The notes under the pieces were generated by a model. The model was given only the letters and a program-made list of their open reading frames with translations. It had not been told where the DNA came from and searched no databases. A program made the position numbers and the translations under genes. A stretch of 64,000 nt of DNA from Acidisarcina sp. (GTDB lineage: Bacteria; Acidobacteriota; Terriglobia; Terriglobales; Acidobacteriaceae): contig DATLIY010000007.1 in the NCBI GenBank assembly GCA_035539175.1, positions 62,001-126,000 of the forward strand, read 5' to 3'. Positions 1-8,138 of the stretch are shown piece by piece (position 1 is the first letter of the stretch; each line of letters starts with the position of its first letter).

Positions 1-465
1 ATTCCTGAAGGGCGATGCTCTAGATCGGGATTTGATTGTGGCGGCGGCGCAAGGGACCAACGCCATCCTGCATGCTGTCCTCATTGGGCTGCAGCTGTAT
101 GTATGGTGGAACGGTATTGGACCTTCATGCTTGAGCACACCCAGCTCTACCGACTTGTAAACGGCATGGACGGTGTGCCAATCGAAAAAACTGTCGTGGG
201 CCGGTCTGCTCAATCTCTCTGCAAAGTGGTAGCGGAAGCAGTGCGACCGCTGCTGGGAGAGGATACTGGAGAAGCCGATGGGCAAATCCTCGCCGATGAG
301 CTTTGGGCTCTGCTGCACGGGATGTCAGCACTCTATATGGACAGAGTTGCGCCGTTTGATGTGGCAAAGGTCACGAATGCCGTCATGACGTTAATCAAAG
401 GCGCTCGTATGAGAGAAGTGCGCGTCCCAGACGCAGGTGCCAGCAAACGTGGCGCTAGCACTTAA
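1..465 (+). CDS. TetR-family regulator C-terminal fragment (partial, possibly frameshifted)
   Basis: This is the 3' end of a gene cut by the left edge of the window. The frame ending at 465 carries a clear TetR C-terminal ligand-binding signature of the WHG type (YWTFMLEHTQLYRLVNG, then an ALLHGMSALY helix near the end), the dimerisation and effector-binding half of such repressors. The DNA-binding half lies outside the window. The first ~100 bases read better in the +1-shifted frame (KGDALDRDLIVAAAQG), which resembles the usual helix after the HTH and ends at a stop after about 50 codons. The frame that carries the C-terminal domain gives Cys/His/Pro-rich text there. A frameshift or small deletion near 85-110 is therefore possible and the gene may be broken. 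The first internal ATG is at 103. Confidence 0.6.
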   Translation: MPEGRCSRSGFDCGGGARDQRHPACCPHWAAAVCMVERYWTFMLEHTQLYRLVNGMDGVPIEKTVVGRSAQSLCKVVAEAVRPLLGEDTGEADGQILADELWALLHGMSALYMDRVAPFDVAKVTNAVMTLIKGARMREVRVPDAGASKRGAST

Positions 466-507
466 TTGGATACCTCTATTGATCGAAATGTTTTCCTATT
501 GATTTAA

Positions 508-594
508 TGGTGCCCGGAGGGGGACTTGAACCCCCACGGCCTTGCGGCCTGCGGATTTTAAGTCCGCTGCGTCTGCCGATTTCGCCATCCGGGC
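508..594 (-). tRNA. tRNA-Leu (anticodon UAA)
   Basis: On the minus strand the gene starts GCCCGGA at 594 and ends TCCGGGC, discriminator A, and an encoded CCA at 508-510, giving a 7-bp acceptor stem. A long variable arm (GGCCGCAAGGCC) marks it as class II. The anticodon loop CTTAAAA places UAA at the anticodon. The T-arm GGTTCAAGTCC-type sequence is present (GGGGTTCAAGTCCCC). Length 87 nt. Confidence 0.96.
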
Positions 595-599
595 ATCGT

Positions 600-869
600 T
601 GAACAGGAGTCAACGGGATCGTCGCGCTTCTTCCCTTCATGGTAAACGAGATCCGAGCGCGAGTTAATCTCTAACCAGATTAACCGATCAGATTAACTGA
701 ATAGAGTCGGGATAGAATTGGGCCGCTTCGGGAGGACTTCCCTTCCAGCGTTCGCGCGAAACATCGGCGGAAAATAGATTGTCTGCGGGCCTCTTAGTTG
801 TGCGGCCTTTCAACGAAAAGCCGCACAACGATCGCATCCGCTTTGGAACTCGTCGATATCCGGTCCGAT
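600..869. other. intergenic region without recognisable gene
   Basis: This stretch lies between the tRNA-Leu gene (which starts at 594 and is transcribed leftwards) and the small gene ending at 870, so it should hold the tRNA promoter. A run of repeated ATTAACxGATTA-like words lies near 665-705 (TAATCTCTAACCAGATTAACCGATCAGATTAACTG in pieces). I see no ORF with credible coding character and no terminator. Confidence 0.4.
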
Positions 870-1175
870 CTAATTGGGTTTACGGAATTCGATAGCCTCA
901 TCCTGCAGGAAGTATTCCGCGGAACAGTTGTCTGCGCCGCAAATCATGGATTCGAGCCCTGCAAGCTGATGTTTGGTGATCAGTCCGAGGGCTCCGCAAC
1001 TTGGACATGCAAGAACAGCGACATACGGATTTCTTGCCTCTCCCATACCGGCGACGTTTTCCAGCACAAATAGCGTCCCAGGCTCCATCTGCTCGGGAAT
1101 CCACTCTTCCAGCAACTGTAGTTCGGCCAACATGCCATTCTCCTCGAATGTTCTTGTGCTGTGGATCGTGCTCAT
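870..1175 (-). CDS. small hypothetical protein with CPSCG motif
   Basis: The product is about 101 residues and soluble, with no signal peptide. It contains a CPSCG knuckle at about residue 58 and a second Cys pair (MICGADNC) about 20 residues later. Together they could form a four-cysteine zinc ribbon, although the second pair is spaced unusually (CxxxxC). The ATG at 1175 is chosen because AGGAG lies 7 bases upstream; a TTG codon just before it is less likely. The gene sits 63 bases downstream of the MerR regulator on the same strand and may be co-transcribed with it. I do not recognise the family. The CPSCG knuckle suggests metal or nucleic-acid binding but does not prove it. Confidence 0.6.
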   Translation of the reverse strand: MSTIHSTRTFEENGMLAELQLLEEWIPEQMEPGTLFVLENVAGMGEARNPYVAVLACPSCGALGLITKHQLAGLESMICGADNCSAEYFLQDEAIEFRKPN

Positions 1176-1238
1176 CAATCGCTCCTGTGCACCGCTGCGG
1201 ATCGGATCCTTTTTTTGCGTGGTTGGGAAGGACAGCTC

Positions 1239-1898
1239 TCAACCTGCGCGGCTGTTCGCCTCCTTTTTCATGCGCCCCATTTCAGACGCGGGTCTCTTTT
1301 TGTTGGAATTTGCGCCATTGCGCGTTACGGATAATTCCTTGTGTTCCGGCATTGCAATCTCAACGCGTCGAGCGGCCTCTGACAGGCAAATCACGAAGAC
1401 AGGCTGGATGGTATTGCGAATAAGATTCACAATCTGCCGCGTGTCAGTTTCGAGGTAGAGATTCTTACCATCCAGCAGCAGGTGGTAATCACTTTTACCG
1501 GATGCCAGATCCGATAAGCGCATGCTGGTTTCGCGGCGCAGAAACTTCAGCACGCGCCGGACCGTGGTGAGCGAAATCCGTCTTCGCCGCAGTTCTTCGA
1601 TCACATGGATTTCAACCAGGTCTTCTGAGGAGTAGATTCTGCGCCGGCCATCGCGATCGGGCACGATGATGCGCTTCTCATCCCACCACTGCAATTGCCT
1701 CGCGGTGGTGCCGGTCAATTGCAGAACCTCGCGCGTGCTGAAGCCGTCTCTCGACATCTCAGGCTGCTTCCCTTGCGGTACGCTTGCGTAAGCTTCGTTA
1801 TCTTCCGTTGCCGTTCTCAGAACATTTCCACGTCGAAATGTCGCAATGTTGCTGACAGTTTCTCCGGCGCCCTGCAATCTGTCAAACGTAAAATTCAT
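1239..1898 (-). CDS. MerR-family transcriptional regulator
   Basis: A winged-helix HTH of the MerR type occupies roughly residues 51-120: GFSTREVLQLTGTTARQLQWW, then DRDGRRRIYSSEDL and an ELRRRRISLTTVRRVL helix. The C-terminal half predicts a mixed domain with no Cys cluster typical of metal-sensing MerR proteins, and its tail is Lys/Arg-rich. The ligand is unknown. The first 47 residues do not belong to the domain. The ATG at residue 48 (position 1757) is a realistic alternative start, with AAGGGAAG upstream. It probably binds its own promoter region and may control the small downstream gene at 870-1175. Confidence 0.82.
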   Translation of the reverse strand: MNFTFDRLQGAGETVSNIATFRRGNVLRTATEDNEAYASVPQGKQPEMSRDGFSTREVLQLTGTTARQLQWWDEKRIIVPDRDGRRRIYSSEDLVEIHVIEELRRRRISLTTVRRVLKFLRRETSMRLSDLASGKSDYHLLLDGKNLYLETDTRQIVNLIRNTIQPVFVICLSEAARRVEIAMPEHKELSVTRNGANSNKKRPASEMGRMKKEANSRAG

Positions 1899-1942
1899 TG
1901 CAATGTTGCTGTAGAGGATGCCTCTTGATGTCTTCTCCTGAA

Positions 1943-4387
1943 TCAGGGCTGAGCGGAGGCGCTTCCAGCCGCCAGATGATCGATCTCGCGATAGAGATGT
2001 TCATTGCGCACAATCGCCTGCACGTATTCGCGTGTCTCGGTGAATGGAATCGATTCGACAAATTCATCCATCCCGCGATAATTCCCTATCGCCTGCCAGT
2101 CTGCCACGCGGTCATCGCCTGCGTTATACGCGGCAAATGCATATTCCTCGCGCCCGCCAAATTTGTCCAAAGTGTGCTTCAGGTAGCGCGTTCCCAGACG
2201 GATATTCGTCGCGGGATCCAGCAGTTGTGCCGTATCGAAGTGGTGGATCCCCTCTTCCTTTGCCATCTGCCTGCCCACGGCGGGCAGCATTTGCATCAGC
2301 CCATACGCATTTGCCTTTGAGATTGCTCCAGGATTGAATTCCGATTCCTGACGGATCAGCGAGGCAACCATGTAAGGATCGAGGCCGTTCTTTGCCGCTT
2401 CGGATTTAATCTGGCTCCAGTAAGGCTGCGGAAAGAGGATGCGCCAGTAAGCAATTGGAATGGAGCCGATAGGCGCGGAGGTGTAGAACGGAATCGCCCG
2501 CTTCATAACGCGCATCGCCCTGTAGTTTTCGCCGTATGAGGCATAGATATCCGCCTCTGCCAATGCACTCCAGCCGTCGCTTCCATCGCTGGACTGCAGC
2601 TCCGCCGGTATGTATTCATTCAAACCTGCGTTCGCCAGCAGGCGCGCCGCCACCATATGAGGATCGTCGTCGGGTACGTCGTCATCCAGCGTGGGGATCG
2701 TGTCGGGCTTGAACGATGCCAGCAGGGGTACAGTTGCCGGCACCACGCCATGCAGTCCAGCAAGACGCTCGCCAGCCACCTGCGCATAGTAGTAGTGCAG
2801 AAACGTACTGCTGACGGTCTTGTAATAGGCCGCGGCCAGTTCAGGCTTGTTATCCTGCTCGTATACGCGGCCGCGCCAGTACAGCGCAGCAGGAATCTCC
2901 TTGCCGCCAGCATAGGCGGTGAGTTGCTCATCAAAGAGCCGTGCTGCCTCAGCATACTGGCCAATACGATAATTCAGCCACGCCGCTCTCCAATGGCTAC
3001 TGGGCGCGTATTTGTGTCCTGGAAAGCGCCGGGTCAATTCCCCGTAATACTGGATCGCGTGAGGATAATCCTTACGCAGCAGGTACATGTTGCCGCTGGA
3101 GTAGAGTGCTTCCGCGAGCCAATTGCTTTGTGAGAAGCGCTGCTCCATCTGGTCCACGATCTGGCGCTGCCCATCGGTGTCATCCTTGCTGCGCGCCAGC
3201 TCCATAAGCAGATACATGCGACGCGCACCCGCCTCGTCATTGGTATCCGGGATGCGATCCAGATCCTCATGGCTCAGTCGCTTCAACTTCCAATCACAGC
3301 TGACAGCAGCCAGGCGCAGAGCTTCCTTCATGCTTTCATCTGCCGCGGGATCAGCGGCCAGCGCTCGATAGTCTTCCGCGGCATCGCTGTAGCGCCCTGC
3401 TCCGTAAAGTGCATCGGCATGGGCGCGCCGCTCACCGACCGTAAGAGAAGTCATCGCGCCAATGGCGGCTAGCTGAGTCTTGGCTTGCTGGGCCTCGCCG
3501 CTCAATGGGAAAGCAAGGTACAGGTGGCGATAGACCTTGGCAGACTCCTCGGAGTGTCCTGCCATCTGGTTAGCTTTGGCCAGGGCGAGCTGGAAGTCGG
3601 CATGGTTGGCGACTGGCTGCGAAAGGTGAGGGGCAAGCACCCGCAGCGCAGATTGAGGATCTCCCTGCTGCAGAAAAAGATTGGCCTCAAGCACCGGAAT
3701 ATTGTTCACAAAAATGCTGTCGGGATAACGCAGGGCGAAGCCGTTCAGCAGAGCCTCCGCCTCGGGAAGCTTCCCTGCCTGCAGATTGGCTTGTGCGGCC
3801 AGGTAGTCTGCATAATCCGCCAGCGACTGGCCTTGCTTCTTGGAGAGCTGAAGATTGCTGATGGCTTCGGGGTAGCGCTTGTCCAGTAGATAGGCGTGGC
3901 CCAGCGCCAGATAGGCTGCCGAGGCTGCTTCACCGGAGTGAGCATGTGCCCAGGAGGTCACTCCCGCGTATCCGGCTGGAGTGCGCATCTGCGCAAGCTG
4001 TTGCGCCATGGGACGAAGTTGCGAGGATGCCACGAAAGCCCGCTGCAGCTTCATGCTTCGCGCTTTCGCATGTGCCGAGAGCACGCGCCGCTTCCTGTGC
4101 GTCGCCTTGGACGAGTGAGCCTTGCTTCTGGCTCCCGTCTTCTTTACCGCGGATGCGGTAGACTTCGCCCCCTTCCGCCCTGTCTGCGTTGCGGAGGATG
4201 CAGCTGTGCTGCCCTTCTTGTGATGGGAGGAGGCTGTCTGCGCCCAGGCTGACTCGGCTTGCTGGCTCAGCAACACGGCCGAGATAGCCAGAATGGCACA
4301 AAATATCGCCCAGGAAATCTTCAACCTCCGGAAGGCCCCAGGGAACCGATGCAACCAGGCAGAACCACTTCGAACAGCACTCGTCAA
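1943..4387 (-). CDS. soluble-type lytic murein transglycosylase (Slt) with TPR-like superhelix
   Basis: This 814-residue envelope enzyme cleaves the MurNAc-GlcNAc glycosidic bond of peptidoglycan to give 1,6-anhydro products. A hydrophobic segment near residues 24-45 serves as signal or anchor. It is followed by a Lys/Ser/Ala-rich basic linker (about 50-110), a long alpha-helical TPR/SEL-like superhelix (about 140-630), and a C-terminal SLT domain. The catalytic Glu is about residue 681 in RQESEF, followed by NAYGLMQMLP and a TRYLKHTLDKFGG/AYNAGDD region typical of family 1 enzymes. The start is a TTG with AGGAG 8 bases upstream. The basic linker is longer than in the E. coli Slt70 type and may bind wall polymers or DNA. 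The gene is monocistronic and divergent from the sigma-factor gene. Confidence 0.9.
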   Translation of the reverse strand: MTSAVRSGSAWLHRFPGAFRRLKISWAIFCAILAISAVLLSQQAESAWAQTASSHHKKGSTAASSATQTGRKGAKSTASAVKKTGARSKAHSSKATHRKRRVLSAHAKARSMKLQRAFVASSQLRPMAQQLAQMRTPAGYAGVTSWAHAHSGEAASAAYLALGHAYLLDKRYPEAISNLQLSKKQGQSLADYADYLAAQANLQAGKLPEAEALLNGFALRYPDSIFVNNIPVLEANLFLQQGDPQSALRVLAPHLSQPVANHADFQLALAKANQMAGHSEESAKVYRHLYLAFPLSGEAQQAKTQLAAIGAMTSLTVGERRAHADALYGAGRYSDAAEDYRALAADPAADESMKEALRLAAVSCDWKLKRLSHEDLDRIPDTNDEAGARRMYLLMELARSKDDTDGQRQIVDQMEQRFSQSNWLAEALYSSGNMYLLRKDYPHAIQYYGELTRRFPGHKYAPSSHWRAAWLNYRIGQYAEAARLFDEQLTAYAGGKEIPAALYWRGRVYEQDNKPELAAAYYKTVSSTFLHYYYAQVAGERLAGLHGVVPATVPLLASFKPDTIPTLDDDVPDDDPHMVAARLLANAGLNEYIPAELQSSDGSDGWSALAEADIYASYGENYRAMRVMKRAIPFYTSAPIGSIPIAYWRILFPQPYWSQIKSEAAKNGLDPYMVASLIRQESEFNPGAISKANAYGLMQMLPAVGRQMAKEEGIHHFDTAQLLDPATNIRLGTRYLKHTLDKFGGREEYAFAAYNAGDDRVADWQAIGNYRGMDEFVESIPFTETREYVQAIVRNEHLYREIDHLAAGSASAQP

Positions 4388-4689
4388 CAGAAAGACTCCT
4401 GTTAAGAATCTAAGCCCAAAACCGGGGATAACGTCGTGAAAAGCTTAAAACACGAATCCAGAGGGTCAACGAATTCTTCATATAACCGCCCCTGTCCCCT
4501 ACAAGCATTTCGACGCATCTCGTGGCTGCAAGGAAGCTTACCGGGCGGAACCAGCATTGCGCTGAAGACGAAATGGCCTTTGCAGCGCCGTCCGGCGCAT
4601 TTACTATGTCTGGAGTGCTACAGAAGCTGGGAAGCGCCTCTGTAGCCGTGTTCCCCAAGGGAAAGGTCAAATTTCTGAAGCCGTTCGCC
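4388..4689. other. divergent intergenic region between slt and the ECF sigma gene
   Basis: This 300-base region separates divergent genes and should contain both promoters. The sigma-factor frame is open leftwards to a GTG at 4522, with in-frame ATGs at 4573 and 4606. Part of the region could therefore encode an N-terminal extension of the sigma factor, but the residues it would add are not conserved-looking. I cannot assign a specific promoter element by eye. Confidence 0.35.
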
Positions 4690-5319
4690 ATGACCAACAT
4701 CCAACCATTAGGTACAGAGGAGATCCACCCGGATGTCGCACTAGTCGCGCGGGCAAAGGAAGGCGACGTTGCTGCCTTTGAGACTCTCGTTCGACAGTAC
4801 GACCGCCAGGTTTTCAGGATCGCCCAGCATATTACTCAGAATCGCGAGGATGCTGAGGATGTAGTACAGGACGCATTCCTGAAGGCTTACGAGAAGCTGG
4901 ATCAGTTTCAGGGGAATTCCAAGTTCTATACCTGGCTCGTTCGCATTGCAGTGAATGAATCGTTGATGCGGTTGCGCAAACGCCGCACGGGACGGATGGT
5001 TTCCATCGACGAGGATGTGGAGACGGAAGAGGGTTCCATGCCACGCGATCTTGCCGACTGGAGTCCCGATCCGGAGATGATGTACGGCCAGTCCGAGCTG
5101 GCAGAGATTTTGCGTAAGACGATTCAAGGATTGCCTCCGGGCTTTCGTACCGTATTTGCCTTGAGGGATGTTGAAGGCCTCTCGACCGAGGAGACAGCCG
5201 AGGCGCTTGGTTTGAGTGTACCGGCAGTAAAGTCGCGCCTTCTCCGCGCGCGATTGCAGTTGCGGGAGCGGCTCAGCCGTTACTTCCGCAAGAAGAATTC
5301 CAATGGTGGTGAGAAGTGA
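4690..5319 (+). CDS. RpoE-like ECF sigma-70 factor
   Basis: The product of about 209 residues is an alternative sigma factor. Region 2 includes DVALVARAKEGDVAAFETLV, a region 2.2 DAEDVVQDAFLKAY and FYTWLVRIAVNESLMRLRK for -10 recognition. Region 4 has LPPGFRTVFALRDVEGLSTEETAEALGLS and the PAVKSRLLRAR recognition helix. The start at 4690 is chosen because the sigma domain begins about 12 residues later; ATGs at 4606 and 4573 are alternatives and none has a strong Shine-Dalgarno. The stop overlaps the GTG start of the next gene, so sigma and anti-sigma are translationally coupled. The spacer between regions 2 and 4 contains a long acidic stretch. Members of this type usually respond to envelope stress; the signal here is inferred, not seen. 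Confidence 0.92.
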   Translation: MTNIQPLGTEEIHPDVALVARAKEGDVAAFETLVRQYDRQVFRIAQHITQNREDAEDVVQDAFLKAYEKLDQFQGNSKFYTWLVRIAVNESLMRLRKRRTGRMVSIDEDVETEEGSMPRDLADWSPDPEMMYGQSELAEILRKTIQGLPPGFRTVFALRDVEGLSTEETAEALGLSVPAVKSRLLRARLQLRERLSRYFRKKNSNGGEK

Positions 5320-5555
5320 CTTGCACAGAGTTTCTGGCCCAGTTAGACGATTTGCTCGATGAGAAGGTTCCGGGTGCCATGCGTGCTGACTTAGAACAGC
5401 ATCTTCGTGAGTGCGAACACTGTGTCATAACCTTCAACACCACGCGCAAGACCATCGAGATCTATCGCAGTCACGAGATCTACGAGCTACCCACCGCTTT
5501 GCGGGAGCGTCTCCACGCCGCAATTCTTTCCAAATGCAAGAAGGGCTGCTCTTAA
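5316..5555 (+). CDS. zinc-finger (zf-HC2) anti-sigma factor
   Basis: This 79-residue protein has a ZAS-type zinc motif HLRECEHC (HxxxCxxC, about residues 29-36), with a further N-terminal Cys (residue 3) that could complete the site. Anti-sigma factors of this class bind the ECF sigma between its domains and often respond to redox state of the zinc thiolates. It starts with GTG at 5316, overlapping the sigma stop (GTGA). It lacks any transmembrane segment, so it is cytoplasmic, unlike RseA. The C-terminus ends CKKGCS, adding two more cysteines that could sense oxidation; this is inference. Confidence 0.88.
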   Translation: MTCTEFLAQLDDLLDEKVPGAMRADLEQHLRECEHCVITFNTTRKTIEIYRSHEIYELPTALRERLHAAILSKCKKGCS

Positions 5556-5583
5556 AGCCTGTCCACGAAGCCACGCAAGCGAC

Positions 5584-7986
5584 CTAGAAGCGAAATAGAT
5601 AATTCATCTTGAGGTAGAGTGTGCGACTGTCGTTGAGCATGGCGGCATTCGTGCGCGGCAGGAAAGTCCCGTTGGGATTACAGCTACCGTCCGTCTCGCG
5701 GTCGCAGAGAGCCGGATCGAGATTCTGGAAGTTCGTGGTATAGCCCAGATACACCGCTGTGCCCGGATGGGGCTCATACTTCAACAACGCATTGGCAAAG
5801 ACGTCCCTCGTGTTCGGCAAATCGGTAAATTTCTCGTTCGGGATCGTCGATAAATACTCGCCAATGATGCGGAAGGACAGGGCCTTGTTCATCTGCAGGT
5901 TCCATCGCGTTACAACCAGGTGGTTGTCATAAGATAGAGCCCCGGAAGCTGGGTCGGTAAAGTGATCGAACTCATAGCGATTCTGCAGATCCAGCCCCAA
6001 CGTTGGTTTCACCTCCACGTTGAGGTTCGTGGAGCTCACGTCGACCGGGGATGGCGGCTGGTCCACAGCAGGCGAGTAGTTCACGACTCTCCCAGAATAG
6101 CCACTGACGCCCACCGCTATCTGCTGGAGCGGTGAGGTGTAAAAGCTGAATCCGGCAGTTTCATTGTGATATTCCACATTCGTGGCCAGCATAGAGTAGT
6201 CCGCTGGTCGAAGCCGTTCCTGCGCCATATCCATATAGGCATAAAGCGATGTGCGATGCGCCATCTGGACGCTGTACGAGATCCTCGAATACACATCGAG
6301 CGGAACTCCCCGGTGATCCCAGATTCGCTCGGCATAGATGGAAGGACCGTGCGACAGAACGCCATGCCTGCTCGGACGGAAGGTATACGAATATCCTCCA
6401 TTTCCTTCGCGGATATCCGGACGCCGAAAGAAACCAGTCCTTGTCTGGAATCCCGGACTTGTATCGTTGTACGAAACCCAGTAGTTCGCGTGCGTACCGG
6501 AGTAGCTCAAGGATTGCACATAGGATTGGCCACTCCGCTTGGTGGCGTCCGAACTCTCCGTACCGCCGGAGACTGCTTGTCCGGTCAACGTCCAACGTTC
6601 CTTGAAGCGATAGCGATAGTCTGCCCCGCCTATCCGGTTGTACGTGTTTCGGTATTCCCTATCCGCATAGATCAAACCCACACTCGACTGTGCGCCAACA
6701 TCGCGATTCAGCCGTATCACGTCATTGCGGGCGCGCGTCCCATACGCGGCGGTACCTGCCGCAGCATTCTGACCAGGTTTGCGATCATCCACATCCAGAA
6801 TACCGACCGCCCAAGGGCCGACCTTCCCTGTCAGCCGCTCACCGAACCGCGGGATCACGATGTTGTTGGTGTAGTAGAGATTGATGGGCGTAGAAAAGTA
6901 GCTGCTGTTCTCCAGGAAAAAAGGCCGCTGTTCGGGGAAAAACGGCTGGAAGCGCTGATTCGGAGGGGCGGGATCGTTGATGTCCACCTGGCTGAAGTCC
7001 GGATTGTATGTCGTGTCGAGGACGAGGCTGTTGTGCAGCACAATCTTCGTATCCAGTCCGGTGAAGCCCTGTAATTCCTTATTGTTGAAGTGAGGATTCT
7101 GGCTGTCGGACGTGTTCAGCGTTCGATAGCTGTGCGCCAGGAAATAGGGTTCGAATTGGATGTTGTGTCCTTGCTGGACATCCGCAAACCCGCTGACCAG
7201 AGCATCCTGCGTAAGGCGGCCAGCGATCTCGCGCTTGATCTGAGGCCAGAAGGCGTTCTCGTTTTCATGGGAGATGACCCGCTGCAGAACCAACCCCCAG
7301 GTGCGCGGTTGCCCGGGCGTCGAAGTCTGGCTGAAACGCAGGCTGGCAAACGGTATCCGTATCAAGACAACATAGCCGTAAGGGGTGACTTTGCCCCAGG
7401 AATCCCAGACTGTATCAAAGGAGAAGTCCGCCCCGGTCTGCTCGCTGTAGAGTGCGTCGGCCTCGATTCCGAGGGGGTTCGCTTGAAAGACAAACGCACG
7501 GCGCCGATCGCGAAACGTGTCGAGCGTAACCTCCACAAAATCATCGTCGCCCAGCGCGTCGCGCCGCTTCATGTGGGCGCGGATGAGATTTGGGTGACGA
7601 TCCTTACAGATAAAGGCGATATAGAGGTGCCGCGGAGTGGAGCCAAGATAGGCAGTCGTTGCCTCGGTGACGGGCGTTCCATCGAGAGGATAGCGCTGCA
7701 CAAAGCCACCGATCCTGAGCATCTTGCGAGCCTCGGAGGAGCGGAGAGACGGCTCCAGAAAATCCTCCAGGTGCGGCGGAGACGAGAGGAGTGGCACAGC
7801 CATCATTGGCGCTTCCGGAACCGCACTCAGGGTCACCGGCGGCGCAGTTGAGGCAACCGCAGGCGGATTGGGGTCCAGCCTGCCGGAAGTCCGGTTCGCA
7901 GCGCTGGCTGCTGTGCAATGGCCCAGCGCCAGAAGCGAAGCGATGCTTAGGAGTAGGAATCGATACCGCAAGGGAACTCCCTGCAT
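5584..7986 (-). CDS. DUF5916 outer-membrane beta-barrel protein with CBM9-like N-terminal domain
   Basis: This is an 800-residue exported protein. After a signal peptide (about residues 6-29, ending near TAASA) comes an N-terminal beta-sandwich similar to carbohydrate-binding family 9-like domains: ATTAYLGSTPRHLYIAFICKD, then DDDFVEVTLDTF and RRRAFVFQANPLG. A long beta-rich region with alternating aromatic residues follows and ends in LKMNYLFRF; the terminal Phe is the classical barrel-assembly signal. Members of this family are common in Acidobacteriota and Bacteroidota but unassigned functionally. The ATG at 7986 or a TTG 15 bases inside it (AGGGAG 5 bases upstream) may be the start. It is transcribed convergently with the sigma/anti-sigma operon. 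Role as receptor or glycan-binding porin is a guess. Confidence 0.8.
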   Translation of the reverse strand: MQGVPLRYRFLLLSIASLLALGHCTAASAANRTSGRLDPNPPAVASTAPPVTLSAVPEAPMMAVPLLSSPPHLEDFLEPSLRSSEARKMLRIGGFVQRYPLDGTPVTEATTAYLGSTPRHLYIAFICKDRHPNLIRAHMKRRDALGDDDFVEVTLDTFRDRRRAFVFQANPLGIEADALYSEQTGADFSFDTVWDSWGKVTPYGYVVLIRIPFASLRFSQTSTPGQPRTWGLVLQRVISHENENAFWPQIKREIAGRLTQDALVSGFADVQQGHNIQFEPYFLAHSYRTLNTSDSQNPHFNNKELQGFTGLDTKIVLHNSLVLDTTYNPDFSQVDINDPAPPNQRFQPFFPEQRPFFLENSSYFSTPINLYYTNNIVIPRFGERLTGKVGPWAVGILDVDDRKPGQNAAAGTAAYGTRARNDVIRLNRDVGAQSSVGLIYADREYRNTYNRIGGADYRYRFKERWTLTGQAVSGGTESSDATKRSGQSYVQSLSYSGTHANYWVSYNDTSPGFQTRTGFFRRPDIREGNGGYSYTFRPSRHGVLSHGPSIYAERIWDHRGVPLDVYSRISYSVQMAHRTSLYAYMDMAQERLRPADYSMLATNVEYHNETAGFSFYTSPLQQIAVGVSGYSGRVVNYSPAVDQPPSPVDVSSTNLNVEVKPTLGLDLQNRYEFDHFTDPASGALSYDNHLVVTRWNLQMNKALSFRIIGEYLSTIPNEKFTDLPNTRDVFANALLKYEPHPGTAVYLGYTTNFQNLDPALCDRETDGSCNPNGTFLPRTNAAMLNDSRTLYLKMNYLFRF

Positions 7987-8080
7987 GATGGCGAATGTCT
8001 GTGGAGACGCCTCTACTCCATGTTACTGGAAAGCTGCCACCTCCGCGCCCTGCAAAAGGGATTTACTGGCGCAAACTCAA

Positions 8081-8116
8081 GAACAAAGGCCATCCGTTTT
8101 TGGATGGCCTTTGTTC
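8081..8116 (-). terminator. perfect 15-bp inverted repeat after the M48 protease gene
   Basis: The arms are 8081-8095 and 8102-8116, fully complementary, with a 6-base loop. It lies just past the stop of the M48 gene on the minus strand. The following T-run is weak (TTCTTGAGTTT), so termination is likely but not textbook. Confidence 0.7.
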
Positions 8117-8138
8117 GGTGGGTTCCTTAGGTGAGACT

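Noticed and set aside
6166-7074. 302-codon open frame on the plus strand opposite the DUF5916 gene
   Set aside because: It is antisense to a clear outer-membrane gene, shows no domain and reflects the high-GC codon pattern of the real strand.
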